From Mycobacterium seoulense (GTDB lineage Bacteria > Actinomycetota > Actinomycetes > Mycobacteriales > Mycobacteriaceae), in NCBI RefSeq assembly GCF_010731595.1, contig NZ_AP022582.1, positions 124,001 to 188,000 on the forward strand: a DNA stretch of 64,000 nucleotides. The letters are read 5' to 3'. Under the pieces are notes generated by a model that was not told where the DNA came from, made no database searches, and was given only the letters and a program-made list of their open reading frames with translations. Both the position numbers and the translations under genes were made by a program. Shown here piece by piece: positions 12,132 to 22,177 of the stretch. Position 1 is the first letter of the stretch; each line of letters opens with the position of its first letter.

Positions 12132-13313
12132 ATGAAGGCTGTCACCTGGCACGGCAAGCGCGACGTCCGAGTGGAGTCGGTGCCCGACCCGAAGATCGAG
12201 AAGGCCACCGACGCCATCGTCGAAGTCACGTCGACCAACATCTGCGGATCCGATCTGCATCTCTACGAGATTCTCGGGGCGTTCATGAAGCCCGGGGACA
12301 TCCTGGGGCACGAGCCGATGGGGATCGTGCGTGAAGTCGGCGGCGAAACGGGCGACCTGCGGGTCGGGGACCGGGTCGTCATCCCCTTCCAAATCTCTTG
12401 TGGCAGTTGCTATATGTGCGACCAGCGGCTCTACACCCAGTGCGAGACCACCCAGGTGCGCCAGCAGGGCATGGGAGCCGCGCTCTTCGGCTACTCGGAG
12501 CTCTACGGCGAAATCCCCGGCGGCCAAGCCGAACTGTTGCGCGTGCCTCAGGCGCAGTTCACCCACATCAAAGTCCCTGTGGGACCGCCTGATTCGCGGT
12601 TCGTCTATCTTTCCGATGTGTTGCCGACGGCCTGGCAGGCGGTCGCGTACGCCGACATACCCGACGGCGGCACGGTGGCGGTGCTCGGCCTGGGTCCCAT
12701 CGGGGACATGGCCGCACGCATCGCCGATCACCTCGGCTACCGGGTGATCGCCGTCGACCTGGTGCCGGAGCGCCTGGCGCGCGTCGCGCAACGCGGCATC
12801 CACACCGTCGACCTGGCGCACCTCGACTCCCCGCTCGGGGATGCGATCCGCGACCTCACCGACGGGCGCGGCGCCGACTCGGTGATCGACGCGGTCGGCA
12901 TGGAGGCCCACGGTTCCCCGGCCGCCCAGCTGATGCAGCAGGCCACCGGATTGCTGCCGGACTTCGTTGCCAAGCGGCTCATGCAGACGGCCGGCGTGGA
13001 CCGGCTCAGCGCCTTGTACTCCGCCATCGACATCGTGCGGCGCGGCGGAACGATCTCCCTGATCGGCGTGTACGGCGGGATGGCGGACCCGCTGCCGATG
13101 CTCACCCTGTTCGACAAGCAGGTGACGCTGCGGATGGGCCAGGCGAACGTGAAGAGGTGGGTGGACGACATCATGCCGCTGCTCACCGACGACGACCCCC
13201 TGGGCGTCGACACCTTCGCCTCACACGAGCTCCGCCTCGACCGGGCGCCGCACGCCTACGAGATCTTTCAGAAAAAGCAGGACGGAGCGGTGAAGGTAAT
13301 CCTCAAGCCGTAA
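12132..13313 (+). CDS. Zinc-dependent alcohol/formaldehyde-dehydrogenase-like oxidoreductase
   Basis: 393 residues, medium-chain dehydrogenase superfamily. Catalytic zinc ligands are at NICGSDLHLYE (Cys about residue 38) and GHEPMG. The structural zinc loop has four Cys (CGSCYMCDQRLYTQC, residues about 93-107), and the nucleotide-binding motif is GLGPIGDMAARIA near 190. The C-terminal block with LMQTAGVDRL and a long insert resembles glutathione-independent formaldehyde-dehydrogenase-like proteins. No natural substrate can be assigned. The family usually starts MKAVTWHGKRDV, which supports ATG 12132. An in-frame GTG at 12126 coincides with the predicted start of a SigF transcript and could be a leaderless start. 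Confidence 0.9.
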   Translation: MKAVTWHGKRDVRVESVPDPKIEKATDAIVEVTSTNICGSDLHLYEILGAFMKPGDILGHEPMGIVREVGGETGDLRVGDRVVIPFQISCGSCYMCDQRLYTQCETTQVRQQGMGAALFGYSELYGEIPGGQAELLRVPQAQFTHIKVPVGPPDSRFVYLSDVLPTAWQAVAYADIPDGGTVAVLGLGPIGDMAARIADHLGYRVIAVDLVPERLARVAQRGIHTVDLAHLDSPLGDAIRDLTDGRGADSVIDAVGMEAHGSPAAQLMQQATGLLPDFVAKRLMQTAGVDRLSALYSAIDIVRRGGTISLIGVYGGMADPLPMLTLFDKQVTLRMGQANVKRWVDDIMPLLTDDDPLGVDTFASHELRLDRAPHAYEIFQKKQDGAVKVILKP

Positions 13314-13344
13314 CCCGCTGTGACGCAAGGCCTTCCGTGCGGCC

Positions 13345-13370
13345 GTTTGGGGGTGGTCCCGGCAGGGTAT
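13345..13370 (+). promoter_or_regulatory. Perfect SigF-type promoter, glgX
   Basis: GTTT (13345-13348), 16 bases, GGGTAT (13365-13370). It ends 10 bases before the glgX ATG, so the transcript leader would be only a few bases and has no ribosome-binding site. Confidence 0.72.
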
Positions 13371-13380
13371 TGATTGCGCC

Positions 13381-15531
13381 ATGACCTCCGCAGAGACGCC
13401 CGCCCCCACACCCACCGGAGAAGTGTGGCCCGGCCGCGCCTACCCCCTGGGCGCGACCTACGACGGCGCGGGCACCAACTTCGCCGTGTTCAGCGAGGTG
13501 GCCGAGCGGGTGGAGCTGTGCCTGTTCGACGCCGACGGCACCGAGAGCCGGGTCACCCTGCCGGAGGTCGACGGGTTCGTCTGGCATGCCTACATCCCGA
13601 ACATCGAACCCGGCCAACGCTACGGCTACCGGGTCCACGGCCCGTACGACCCGCAGAACGGTCTGCGGTGCAACCCGAACAAGCTGCTGGTCGACCCCTA
13701 TTCGAAGGCCATCGACGGCTCCTTCGAGTGGGACCAGGCCCTGTTCAGCTACAACTTCGGCGACCCCGACAGCCGCAACGACGACGATTCCGCCGCCTTC
13801 ATGCCCAAGTCGGTGGTGATCAACCCGTACTTCGACTGGGGCAATGATCGGCCGCCGGACCATCAGTACGCCGACACGGTCATCTACGAGACGCACGTCA
13901 AGGGGCTGACGCAGACCCACCCGGACATCCCCGAACAGCTGCGCGGCACGTATGCCGCCGTGGCGCACCCGGTGATCATCGACCACCTCAAGAGCCTGGG
14001 CGTCACCGCCGTCGAGCTGATGCCGGTGCACCACTTCGCCAATGACTCCACCCTGGTGGACAAGGGCCTCTCGAATTACTGGGGTTACAACACGATCGGC
14101 TTCTTCGCGCCCGACTTCAAGTACTCCAGCGCCACGTCCCCGGGCGGGCAGGTGCAGGAGTTCAAGGCGATGGTGCGGGCACTGCATGAAGCCGGCATCG
14201 AGGTCATCCTCGACGTCGTCTACAACCACACGGCCGAGGGCAATCACATGGGCCCGACGCTGTCGATGCGGGGTATCGACAACGCCGCCTACTACCGGCT
14301 GGTCGACGACGACAAGCGCTACTACATGGACTACACCGGCACGGGCAACAGCCTCAACGTCGGGCATCCGCACGCGTTGCAGCTGATCATGGACTCGCTG
14401 CGCTACTGGGTGACCGAGATGCACGTCGACGGCTTCCGGTTCGACCTGGCCGCGACGCTGGCCCGCGAGTTCTACGACGTGGACCGCCTGGCGGCGTTTT
14501 TCGAACTCGTGCAACAGGATCCGACGGTGAGCCAGGTCAAGCTGATCGCCGAACCGTGGGACGTCGGGCCGGGTGGCTACCAGGTCGGCAACTTCCCGCC
14601 GCAATGGACGGAATGGAACGGCAAGTACCGCGATGCCGTCCGCGACTTCTGGCGCGGCGAGCCGTCGACACTCGACGAGTTCGCCTACCGGTTGACCGGG
14701 TCCGCCGACCTCTACGAGCACACCGCGCGCCGGCCGGTGGCCTCGATCAACTTCGTCATCGCCCACGACGGGTTCACGCTGCGTGACCTGGTGTCCTACA
14801 ACGAGAAACACAACGAGGCCAACGGCGAGGACAACAACGACGGCGAGAGCCACAACCGGTCGTGGAACTGCGGTGCGGAGGGGCCGACCGATGACCCGGA
14901 CGTCAACTCGTTGCGTGCCCGCCAGCAGCGCAATTTCCTGACCACGTTGCTGCTGTCGCAGGGTGTGCCGATGATCTGCCACGGCGACGAGCTGGGCCGC
15001 ACGCAGAACGGCAACAACAACGGCTATTGCCAGGACAACGAGCTCACCTGGATCGACTGGGCGGGTGCGGATCACGGCCTGCTGGAGTTCACCCGGATGG
15101 TGTCGGCGCTGCGCGCCAACCATCCGGTCTTCCGCAGGCGCCGATTCTTTTCCGGCAAGCCACTGGGCCGCCGCGGCCAGGACGGGCTGCCCGACATCGC
15201 CTGGTTCACCCCGGAGGGCACCGAGATGACCGAGGAGGACTGGGGCGCGGGGTTCGCGAAGTCCGTCGCGGTGTTCCTCAACGGGCACGGCATTCCCGAC
15301 CGCGACGCCCGCGGGCAGCGGGTGCTCGACGACTCGTTCCTGCTGTGCTTCAACGCTCACTACGAGCCGATCGAATTCACCTTGCCACCAAAGGAATTCG
15401 GTGCCGCTTGGCAACTCGTGGTGTTCACCGGACCCGAAGAGGAGACGCCCGCGGAGGAGGTGCCCGGGGGAGGCATTCTGACCGTGGACGCCCACACCGC
15501 CGTGGTGTTGCAAGCCCCCGACGGCGGCTGA
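13381..15531 (+). CDS. glgX: Glycogen debranching enzyme GlgX
   Basis: An isoamylase-type enzyme that hydrolyses alpha-1,6 branch points of glycogen limit dextrins. The 716 residues include an N-terminal CBM48/E-set domain (about 20-110). The GH13 catalytic regions follow: DVVYNHT near 278, GFRFDLA with the nucleophile Asp near 352, IAEPWD with the acid/base Glu near 390, and IAHDGF near 459. The length is normal for the family. A consensus SigF-type promoter lies immediately upstream, so mobilisation of glycogen would be part of the stress response. No other glycogen or trehalose genes are adjacent. A 736-residue open frame on the opposite strand is a codon-bias shadow. Confidence 0.96.
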   Translation: MTSAETPAPTPTGEVWPGRAYPLGATYDGAGTNFAVFSEVAERVELCLFDADGTESRVTLPEVDGFVWHAYIPNIEPGQRYGYRVHGPYDPQNGLRCNPNKLLVDPYSKAIDGSFEWDQALFSYNFGDPDSRNDDDSAAFMPKSVVINPYFDWGNDRPPDHQYADTVIYETHVKGLTQTHPDIPEQLRGTYAAVAHPVIIDHLKSLGVTAVELMPVHHFANDSTLVDKGLSNYWGYNTIGFFAPDFKYSSATSPGGQVQEFKAMVRALHEAGIEVILDVVYNHTAEGNHMGPTLSMRGIDNAAYYRLVDDDKRYYMDYTGTGNSLNVGHPHALQLIMDSLRYWVTEMHVDGFRFDLAATLAREFYDVDRLAAFFELVQQDPTVSQVKLIAEPWDVGPGGYQVGNFPPQWTEWNGKYRDAVRDFWRGEPSTLDEFAYRLTGSADLYEHTARRPVASINFVIAHDGFTLRDLVSYNEKHNEANGEDNNDGESHNRSWNCGAEGPTDDPDVNSLRARQQRNFLTTLLLSQGVPMICHGDELGRTQNGNNNGYCQDNELTWIDWAGADHGLLEFTRMVSALRANHPVFRRRRFFSGKPLGRRGQDGLPDIAWFTPEGTEMTEEDWGAGFAKSVAVFLNGHGIPDRDARGQRVLDDSFLLCFNAHYEPIEFTLPPKEFGAAWQLVVFTGPEEETPAEEVPGGGILTVDAHTAVVLQAPDGG

Positions 15532-15672
15532 CCCTCACCCTCGCTGCGGCGCGGCGATCGTGCGCCACCGGTGACCTTTCGCCCACAGATTGGTTACCTT
15601 GTGCCCTCAGGCATCGGTCGCCCGTCCGCGCACACTGTCGGTTGCGCCGCCGGGGGGAGGAAGGGGCAGCCG

Positions 15673-17424
15673 ATGGACAGGGCCGGCCCCGACGCATGCC
15701 TGAAAGACGTGGCCTGGTGCAGGCGGATCGCCCTGCTGGTGGTGTTCGCCATTGCCGCCATGGTCTGGGTGGGCTGGGCGACCCGGACCGACACGCTGAC
15801 CCGGGTCTATCCGACCTGGCCGCAGATGATGCCGTGGACCGTTTTGTGGTTGGTGGCGCTCGGTGCGGCGGTCGTGGCGCAGTCGGGTCACCCCCCGCGG
15901 TGGCGCGTGTGGGCCGGGCGCGGCCTGGCCGTGGTGGTGGGTGCCCTCGCCGCTATCGCCCTCCTGGAGTACGCGACCCGCGGTCTGCCCGGCCTGGACC
16001 TGATGTGGTTCGGCGACGCGGTGCGCACGTCACAACAGGCGTGGCCGGGACGTCCGAGCCCGCAGACGGCGGTGTCGGTCGTGTTCGTGGCGGCAGCCGT
16101 CGGCCTGATACGGGTGGATCGGTGGACCCGCGTGGTCTGGCCCACGTGCATGGCGGCCGGCGGGGCCATCCCGTTCGTCACGGTCGGGGCCTACCTGTTC
16201 AACGCCCTGGCGCTGGTGGGCTACTCGCCCGGGACCGGTCAGGCGCTCATGACGGCGCTGGCCCTGTTGCTGCTGGCCGCCGCGACGACGCTGGCACGCC
16301 CCGACCGGTTTCCGGTCGCCTGGCTGCTCGCCCGGCCCGACAAGGCGTCGCTGCTGCGGTTGGCGGCCCTGCTCGCCGCGCTTCCGGTCGTCGTCGCGGT
16401 GTCACGGCCGATGTTCAAGCGGCTCGGGCTGGGCGAACACGCCGACTGGACCTTCTCGATCCTGCTGGGCACCCTGCTCGTCGGGATGATCACGTTTGCG
16501 TTCATCCAGAACGAGCAGCGACTGCTGATCGAGAAGGAGCTGGTCAGCAAGCAACGCGCGGACGCCGAGGCGCGGTACCGCATCCTCGCCGACAACGCGG
16601 TGGACGTCATCGTCCACCTCCGCGGGGCGGACGTCGCGTGGATCTCACCGTCGGTGCAGGCCGCGTTCGGCGGACCACCCGAACGCTGGACCGGCGCACA
16701 ATTCACTCGCCAGATCCACCACGACGACCGCGACGCGGTCATGGCGGCCCTGCAGCGGATCGCCGGCGGTGAATCGGTCCTGCAACGGTTCCGGATCCGC
16801 TCCGCCGACGGCAGCTTCCGCTGGGTCGACGGCCACGGGAAGCCCTATGTCGGCGCCGACGGCGGGACCGATGGCCTCATCGCCGCGCTGCGCATCGTCG
16901 ACGATCAGGTGGAGGCCGAGCAACGACTCGAACGGCTGGCCCGGTTCGACACCTTGACCGGCTTGGTGAACCGGGCCGAGGCGATCGGCCGGCTCGCCTC
17001 CGCGCTGGAGCAGCCACTAGCCGCCGGAACGTATGTCGGCGTCTTGTTCTGCGACGTCGACCATTTCAAGGAAATCAACGACACGTGGGGTCACGGCATC
17101 GGCGACTTCGTGCTTGCCACACTGGCCGCGCGGATCCGGGGAAGCGTGCGCCGCGGGGACACCGTAGGCCGGACGGGGGGCGACGAAATGCTGGTCTTGC
17201 TGCCCGGCGTGCGCAGCATCGACGAGCTCACCCAGATCGCCGAGAAGATTCGCTGCCGGGCCGCCGAACCCATCCATGTCTCCGGCAAGACGTTCTCCGC
17301 GACGCTGAGCATCGGCGCCACCCTCGCCCTTCCCGGTGACTCCGTCGACACGGTCACGGCCAGGGCGGACGCGGCCATGTACCAGGCCAAGTTCGGGGAC
17401 CGGAACACCGTCGTCCGGAACTGA
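15673..17424 (+). CDS. Membrane PAS-GGDEF diguanylate cyclase
   Basis: 583 residues predicted to make cyclic di-GMP from GTP. The N-terminal 295 residues hold about eight hydrophobic segments, for example [18 protein letters not shown] and [21 protein letters not shown] domain (about 300-415) follows, beginning [20 protein letters not shown] domain (about 430-583) begins [11 protein letters not shown]. The active-site loop reads GGDEM (residues about 502-506) in place of GGDEF; the two Gly, Asp and Glu are intact, so activity is plausible. No clear RxxD inhibitory site was seen. The ATG at 15673 follows GGAGGAAGGGG at good spacing; the frame is open upstream but not conserved. Confidence 0.9.
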   Translation: MDRAGPDACLKDVAWCRRIALLVVFAIAAMVWVGWATRTDTLTRVYPTWPQMMPWTVLWLVALGAAVVAQSGHPPRWRVWAGRGLAVVVGALAAIALLEYATRGLPGLDLMWFGDAVRTSQQAWPGRPSPQTAVSVVFVAAAVGLIRVDRWTRVVWPTCMAAGGAIPFVTVGAYLFNALALVGYSPGTGQALMTALALLLLAAATTLARPDRFPVAWLLARPDKASLLRLAALLAALPVVVAVSRPMFKRLGLGEHADWTFSILLGTLLVGMITFAFIQNEQRLLIEKELVSKQRADAEARYRILADNAVDVIVHLRGADVAWISPSVQAAFGGPPERWTGAQFTRQIHHDDRDAVMAALQRIAGGESVLQRFRIRSADGSFRWVDGHGKPYVGADGGTDGLIAALRIVDDQVEAEQRLERLARFDTLTGLVNRAEAIGRLASALEQPLAAGTYVGVLFCDVDHFKEINDTWGHGIGDFVLATLAARIRGSVRRGDTVGRTGGDEMLVLLPGVRSIDELTQIAEKIRCRAAEPIHVSGKTFSATLSIGATLALPGDSVDTVTARADAAMYQAKFGDRNTVVRN

Positions 17425-17503
17425 GCGGCCCACCTTTCGTCCCGCGATGCACGAGATCCGGTAGGTTCTTGCCGACGGCAGCTCGTTACAAGAGAGGGCA
17501 AAT

Positions 17504-18283
17504 ATGTCAAGGACAGTGGTGGTGGGCGCCTCGAGCGGACTCGGTCGCTGCATCGGGGTCGGTCTCGCCCAGCGGGGCGACCAGGTCGCGCTGCTGGCCC
17601 GGCGCCGCGAACGCATCGAGGCGGCGGCCAAGGAAGCCGGCCCGGGCGCGATCGCCATCGAATGCGACGTCACCGATGAGGCGTCGTGCCGGTCGGCGAT
17701 CGCCGCCGCCGCCGACGCCCTGGGCGGTATCGACAACATCGTCTACACCCCCGCCGTCGGGCCACTGGTCCGCATGGTCGACACCGATGCCGCCACCTGG
17801 CGGCGCATCTTCGACACCAACGTCGTCGGCGCGGCGCTGGTGACCGCCGCCGCGGTGCCGCACCTGACGGTGTCCGCGGGCAAGGCGGTCTACCTGTCCT
17901 CCGACGCGGGCACGTTCGGGCCGCCGTGGCCGGGCCTGGGCGCGTACGGCGTCAGCAAGGCGGCCCTGGAGCGGATGGTCGACGCGTGGCGGGCCGAACA
18001 CCCCGACATCGGGTTCACCACCCTCATCGTCGGCGAATGCCCGGGTGGCGAGGGGGACGCGGCGACGGGAATGAACATCGGCTGGGACATGGACCTCGCC
18101 ATGAAGGCCGTCCCGCTGTGGGCGTCCCGCGGGTGCATGCCCGGCAAGCTGATGCCGGTCGAGGACCTCATCGACGTGGTGCACACCATCCTGCGAACCA
18201 ACGCCGCGACCTCGATGCCGGTCGTGGTGGCCAGGGGAGCGCCCGCCAGCCCCGCCGCGTTCGCGGATTCCGCCCAGTCCTAG
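17504..18283 (+). CDS. SDR-family oxidoreductase
   Basis: 259 residues. The short-chain dehydrogenase cofactor motif GASSGLG is at residues 7-13 and the catalytic YGVSK is near 149-153. The serine is in VYLSSDAGTF, and a non-canonical VYTPA replaces the usual NNAG strand-4 motif. A basic residue in the RRRERIE loop favours NADP(H). The substrate is unknown. AAGAGAGGG lies about eight bases before the ATG. It is tail-to-tail with the aldo/keto reductase gene; no clear promoter was seen. Confidence 0.87.
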   Translation: MSRTVVVGASSGLGRCIGVGLAQRGDQVALLARRRERIEAAAKEAGPGAIAIECDVTDEASCRSAIAAAADALGGIDNIVYTPAVGPLVRMVDTDAATWRRIFDTNVVGAALVTAAAVPHLTVSAGKAVYLSSDAGTFGPPWPGLGAYGVSKAALERMVDAWRAEHPDIGFTTLIVGECPGGEGDAATGMNIGWDMDLAMKAVPLWASRGCMPGKLMPVEDLIDVVHTILRTNAATSMPVVVARGAPASPAAFADSAQS

Positions 18284-18335
18284 CGGCGATCGCAAGCGCG
18301 GCGTAGCCGGGCGCGGCGGGTCGCCGCCATCAGGC

Positions 18336-19304
18336 TCAGCGGCCCAGCTTCTCGCGGACCAGGTCGGTCAGGAAACGCCCGGCCGAGACCGGCCGGAAGG
18401 CGCGGGCCGCCCCGGTGAGCGCCTCGCGGGCGTCCGGGGGCAGTTCGAGGTCGGCGGCGGCGACGTTGAACTCGAGCTGCTCCACGCTGGACGCCCCCGG
18501 GATGGCGACGACACCCGGATAACTGATCAGCCAGGCCAGCGCCACCTGAGCCGGCTTGGCGCCGACCGTCGTCGCCACGTCGCGCAGCGTCTGCAACAGC
18601 GGCTCGACCCGGCGCAGGTTCTCGGTGCCGAACAGCGAGTTCAGCGCCCGCACCCCGCCGGGGCGGTTGTCCAGGCCGTATTTGCCGCCGAGTAGCCCCT
18701 GCTCGAGCGGGCTGTAGGCGATCACGACGCGGTTCTCCCGCTCGGCGAAAGGCACCAGGTCCTCCAGCGGCCCGGCGTGGGCCAGCGAGAAGTGGACCTG
18801 ATTGCTGACGACCGGCCGGCCTAGCGCGGCGTCGGCCTTCTGCCACCGCGCGAGCGAGTAGTTGGAGACGCCGACCGCGCCGATCTTGCCGCTGTCGAGC
18901 AGGTCGCGCATGCCCGGCATGATCACCGTGTCGGGCACCAGCGGGTTGGACTGGTGAATCTGGTAGAGCGGGATGCGATCGAGGCCCAGCCGCCGCGCGC
19001 TGGCGCGCTCGCGCTGCTTGACCACTGCGGGGAACGGCGCGACCGGCATGATCTTGCTGGCCACCGCGACGTCGGCGCGCTCGTCGCCGAGCGCCTCGCC
19101 GAGGATCCGCTCGCTCTTGCCCAGCCCGTACACCTCGGCGGTGTCGAACAGCGTCACCCCCAGGGCGAGGGCGCGGCGCACGATGTCGCGCGCGGCGCCC
19201 GACGCGTAGCCCTCCCCGTAGCCCCATTCCCGTGAGCCGAACTGCCAGGTCCCCAAGCCGATCCGGCTGACCCGTCCCACTCCGTCCACGGCGAGATACT
19301 TCAT
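18336..19304 (-). CDS. Aldo/keto reductase
   Basis: 322 residues, AKR barrel. The catalytic tetrad is visible: Asp in LFDTAEVYG (Asp and Tyr), Lys in VASKIMPV, and His in YQIHQSN. The C-terminal cofactor-binding motif VVAIPGASSVEQLEFN is present. NADPH-dependent carbonyl reduction is expected; the substrate is unknown. ATG 19304 is chosen because AGGGTGGGG lies upstream; an in-frame GTG at 19313 would give three more residues and nearly touch the stop of the upstream gene. The small gap to that gene suggests co-transcription. Confidence 0.88.
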   Translation of the reverse strand: MKYLAVDGVGRVSRIGLGTWQFGSREWGYGEGYASGAARDIVRRALALGVTLFDTAEVYGLGKSERILGEALGDERADVAVASKIMPVAPFPAVVKQRERASARRLGLDRIPLYQIHQSNPLVPDTVIMPGMRDLLDSGKIGAVGVSNYSLARWQKADAALGRPVVSNQVHFSLAHAGPLEDLVPFAERENRVVIAYSPLEQGLLGGKYGLDNRPGGVRALNSLFGTENLRRVEPLLQTLRDVATTVGAKPAQVALAWLISYPGVVAIPGASSVEQLEFNVAAADLELPPDAREALTGAARAFRPVSAGRFLTDLVREKLGR

Positions 19305-19314
19305 GCGCCCCACC

Positions 19315-20319
19315 CTAGCCAGGGATCTTGCCCAGCACGTAGGTGGCGATGCCCACCCCGGCCAGCCGCGGCTGGCCGCTGTCCGTCGTGCCGCTGCAGG
19401 AGACCATCAGGTCGACGATGACGTTGGCCTTGGTCGCGATGGCCCGGGCCGAGCGGATCTGGAGCCCCTTGGGCGTCAGGTCCAGCGTGGTGATGCCGTT
19501 GCCCGCATCGGCGGGCGCGCCCACCGCAAACTGCAGCCCCTCCCCGTGGGGCGGTGTCAGGGTTACGGTCGACCCGCCGCATTGGCGCCACCCCGCCAGC
19601 AGCGCCGCCAGCTGTGACTGGGCCGCCGCCGGGTCGCGGAAGGCCACCACCGCCTGGATGACCTGCGTCGACTTGAGGAAGCTGCGCGAGTCGCGGAACT
19701 CCGCCGCGTGGTATCCGGCCAGCCCGTCGCCGGTGTAGGCGTCCGGCGTCCCGGGGGCGACGCTGCCCCAGCATTCGGGGCGGTCGATGGCCCCTTCCGC
19801 GCTGGAGCGGCCCGGGTTGTCCCACGTCTGGCCGGCCTCGAGATTTTGGTCGGTGGTGATGTTCTTCAGGGCGTCGGCGCCGGGCAGCAACGCCGCCAGG
19901 GCGCCCGGCGCGACGGGGCCCGGGGCCGCCGGGGACGGCGCGCTCGCGGAGGTCGTCGTGGGCTCGGCGGTCTGGGTGGTGGACGGGGCGGCGCCCAGGG
20001 TCGCCCACGCGACCAGGGCGACGACGGCGACCGCGATGAACGCATACGACAACGCCAAGCCCGCGCGGGCACGGTCCCGGCCGAGCTCGCCGGTGCGACG
20101 GATCTGCGCCAGCCCGGCGTGCCCCAGGATCGCCCCGACCGGCGCGAACACGAACGCGAACACCAGCGACAGCGTCGCCAACACGTTGACGGGCGGTCGG
20201 TGGGGCGGTGCGGGTGGCGGCGCGAACACCGGCGGTTCCGGCGGCGGGGCGGGTGGGAGCCGGCCCAGCGGGTCGTACGTGTACGGGTTCTGCCAATACG
20301 AGTCCTGCGGGTCGGTCAC
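19315..20319 (-). CDS. Membrane-anchored protein with DUF4190 and PknH-like sensor domain
   Basis: 334 residues. A proline-rich cytoplasmic N-terminus (PPAPPPEPPVFAPPPAPP) comes first. A DUF4190-type double transmembrane unit (about 45-110) follows, with LGHAGLAQIRRTGELGRDRA between the helices. A Thr/Ala/Pro-rich linker leads to an extracytoplasmic domain (about 150-334) resembling the C-terminal sensor domain of PknH and related lipoproteins. Three Cys in that domain (CWGS, QCGG, SCSG) could form disulphides. The GTG start at 20319 has GGAGG at proper spacing. Ligand unknown. Confidence 0.8.
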   Translation of the reverse strand: MTDPQDSYWQNPYTYDPLGRLPPAPPPEPPVFAPPPAPPHRPPVNVLATLSLVFAFVFAPVGAILGHAGLAQIRRTGELGRDRARAGLALSYAFIAVAVVALVAWATLGAAPSTTQTAEPTTTSASAPSPAAPGPVAPGALAALLPGADALKNITTDQNLEAGQTWDNPGRSSAEGAIDRPECWGSVAPGTPDAYTGDGLAGYHAAEFRDSRSFLKSTQVIQAVVAFRDPAAAQSQLAALLAGWRQCGGSTVTLTPPHGEGLQFAVGAPADAGNGITTLDLTPKGLQIRSARAIATKANVIVDLMVSCSGTTDSGQPRLAGVGIATYVLGKIPG

Positions 20320-20378
20320 GCCAGCGCCTCCTTACCGGCCGCACCTGCCCGCAATGTAGCCGACGATCCGGCGATGCG

Positions 20379-21416
20379 TCACAGGCGCGGTTTGGCGATG
20401 CTGACCACATAGGGGGTGTCCGCCAGGGTCAGGTACACCCGATGTGGCCCAATCGCCATGCCGGACAAGGCCGCCGATCGGGCCGCCGGCGGCAATCCCG
20501 CCCGGTAGCCGCTGACGCGGATCACGGGGATCGTCCGCGTCGGGAAGCCGGTGAAGCTCGCCGTCTCGAGCACCACCACCTCGTGGTCCGTGGCGGCATA
20601 GATCCTGGTGTCGTCAGTGCCCAGTTCGCGGATCGGCGACGGCAGCCGGGTGCTGGCCAGCACCGTCAGGCCGTCATCGCCGCGGCGCGAGTCCACGGCG
20701 TACAGCGTGCCGTCGTCGTGGCCGGCCACGTAGCTGCGCGTCACCGCGGCGCCGTCGCCCGCAGCGACCGCCACGTTCATGTTCAGCGAGCCGCGCTCTG
20801 CCGCGGGGGACGAAGACCCTTGGTAGTGGCGGATTCCGGACGGCGCGTAGACGTGGTATTCGATCTCGCGGCCCCGGTTCGCGCCGTCGATGGTGTCGGC
20901 GGGATCACCGGCGATCGGCGCGGTGGGCAGTCTGCGGAAGCCGTACTGGTCCACCGGCGTCACGGACGTTCCATCCGACGACAACGCCAGCAGCGTCCGC
21001 AATCCGGCGTCCTCGGCCAGATACGCGGGGGCGGGTCCGGCGTCGAAATCGCCGACCTGGCGCAGACTTTCGAGGTCGACCTCGGCGACGCGGCCACGGT
21101 CGGGCTGGGGCACGAACACCACGCGATCGTCCGTCTGGCTGATCTGCAGATTGCGTCCGACCGCCATGGGCGCCGACAACCGCGTCGTGGCCTCGCCCGG
21201 GCGGTCGCCGCCGGCCACCTCGGCCAGGCGGTGATCCCCGGTCAGCGCGACGAGGGTGTGGGAGTGATACGACCACACCGGCGCGCGCAAGGGTGCGGCG
21301 ACCGACCACAGCAAGACGTCTGGTGAGCTTTCCAGCGACGCGCCCGGCGCGGCGCAACCGGCCGTCACGGCGAGCGCGCCGAGGATCGCCGCCTTGGTGC
21401 GGACACCGGTGGCCAT
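20379..21416 (-). CDS. Predicted lipoprotein with beta-propeller-like repeats
   Basis: 345 residues. The N-terminus MATGVRTKAAILGALAVTAGCAAP is a signal peptide with a lipobox (VTAGC), so Cys20 should be lipidated. The rest is rich in short strands with repeated patterns such as GDHRLAEVAGGD, RGRVAEVDLESLR and DGTLYAVDSRRGDD, suggesting a WD40/YVTN-like propeller. No catalytic motif is seen. ATG 21416 has AAGGAGG upstream; a longer frame to 21533 lacks a signal sequence and was rejected. Function unknown. Confidence 0.8.
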   Translation of the reverse strand: MATGVRTKAAILGALAVTAGCAAPGASLESSPDVLLWSVAAPLRAPVWSYHSHTLVALTGDHRLAEVAGGDRPGEATTRLSAPMAVGRNLQISQTDDRVVFVPQPDRGRVAEVDLESLRQVGDFDAGPAPAYLAEDAGLRTLLALSSDGTSVTPVDQYGFRRLPTAPIAGDPADTIDGANRGREIEYHVYAPSGIRHYQGSSSPAAERGSLNMNVAVAAGDGAAVTRSYVAGHDDGTLYAVDSRRGDDGLTVLASTRLPSPIRELGTDDTRIYAATDHEVVVLETASFTGFPTRTIPVIRVSGYRAGLPPAARSAALSGMAIGPHRVYLTLADTPYVVSIAKPRL

Positions 21417-21474
21417 GCGCGTCCTCCTTCTCGCGACCTGGTGCAGAACTACCCACTGGTGGGCGGGCGTACCC

Positions 21475-21500
21475 GTTTGGTGGCGGAATTCGCCGGGTAG
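21475..21500 (+). promoter_or_regulatory. SigF-type promoter, hemerythrin gene
   Basis: GTTT (21475-21478), 16 bases, GGGTAG (21495-21500), 53 bases before the hemerythrin ATG. One mismatch to the consensus -10. Confidence 0.65.
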
Positions 21501-21553
21501 CCGAAAGAAAGCGCGCAACAGCCCGCGCGCCAACCAGAAATCGGAAGGACACC

Positions 21554-22114
21554 ATGGCTCAGAGCGCCATCAAGTCGCCCACCGATGTGGTCGACTTTCT
21601 CGTCAGTCAACACCAGCAGATCAACTCGTTGTTCGCCGAAACCCTGGCGGCGTCGGGGAAAGAGCGCGAGAAGGCGTTCGTCGAACTCCGGCGACTGCTG
21701 GCCGTCCACGAAACGGCCGAAGAGGAGATCGTGCACCCACGGGCCAAGCGGAAGCTCTCCGGCGGGGCCGCGGTGGTCGACGAGCGCCTGCACGAAGAGC
21801 ACGAGGCCAAGACGGTCCTGCAGAAGCTGGAGAAGCTCGACGTCGACAGCGAGGAGTTCACCCGCCTGCTGACGGAACTGCGTGACGCGGTCGTCGAGCA
21901 TGCCGAGCACGAGGAGCACGACGAATTCTCCAAGCTCGGGCAGGAATTGAGCGACGAGGAGCTCCAACGGATGGGCCGCGCGGCCAAGCTCGCCGAGGCG
22001 ATCGCGCCGACCCGCCCGCACGCCGGCGTCGAGTCGCAGGCGGCCAACCTGGCCGCCGGACCGTTCGCGGCGATGCTGGACCGGGCCCGCGACGCGATCG
22101 TCGGCAAAGGCTAG
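21554..22114 (+). CDS. Hemerythrin HHE-domain protein
   Basis: 186 residues with a four-helix hemerythrin-like domain (about 10-150). Candidate di-iron ligands are seen in SQHQQINSLF, VHETAEEEIVHPR, RLHEEHEAK and EHAEHEEHDEF. Mycobacterial homologues have been tied to peroxide or nitric oxide responses and SigF. The SigF-type promoter upstream fits that. The start has GGAAGGACACC before it. A strong stem-loop follows the stop. Confidence 0.88.
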   Translation: MAQSAIKSPTDVVDFLVSQHQQINSLFAETLAASGKEREKAFVELRRLLAVHETAEEEIVHPRAKRKLSGGAAVVDERLHEEHEAKTVLQKLEKLDVDSEEFTRLLTELRDAVVEHAEHEEHDEFSKLGQELSDEELQRMGRAAKLAEAIAPTRPHAGVESQAANLAAGPFAAMLDRARDAIVGKG

Positions 22115-22123
22115 GACCCCCCA

Positions 22124-22157
22124 CGGGGTGCCCCACTCAAGGGAGCGGGGCACCCCG
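22124..22157 (+). terminator. Stem-loop terminator after the hemerythrin gene
   Basis: A perfect 11-base-pair stem (CGGGGTGCCCC / GGGGCACCCCG) with a 12-base loop begins 10 bases after the stop codon. There is no T-tract, as is common for mycobacterial terminators. Confidence 0.65.
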
Positions 22158-22177
22158 CCCCGGCTCAGGGGATCACC

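Noticed and set aside
13303..15513. 736-residue open frame antisense to glgX
   Set aside because: It has no recognisable domain, and its codons mirror the GlgX frame; glgX has all GH13 motifs.
17427..17446. Possible DosR box before the SDR gene
   Set aside because: Only the right half (GTCCC) fits; the left half does not.
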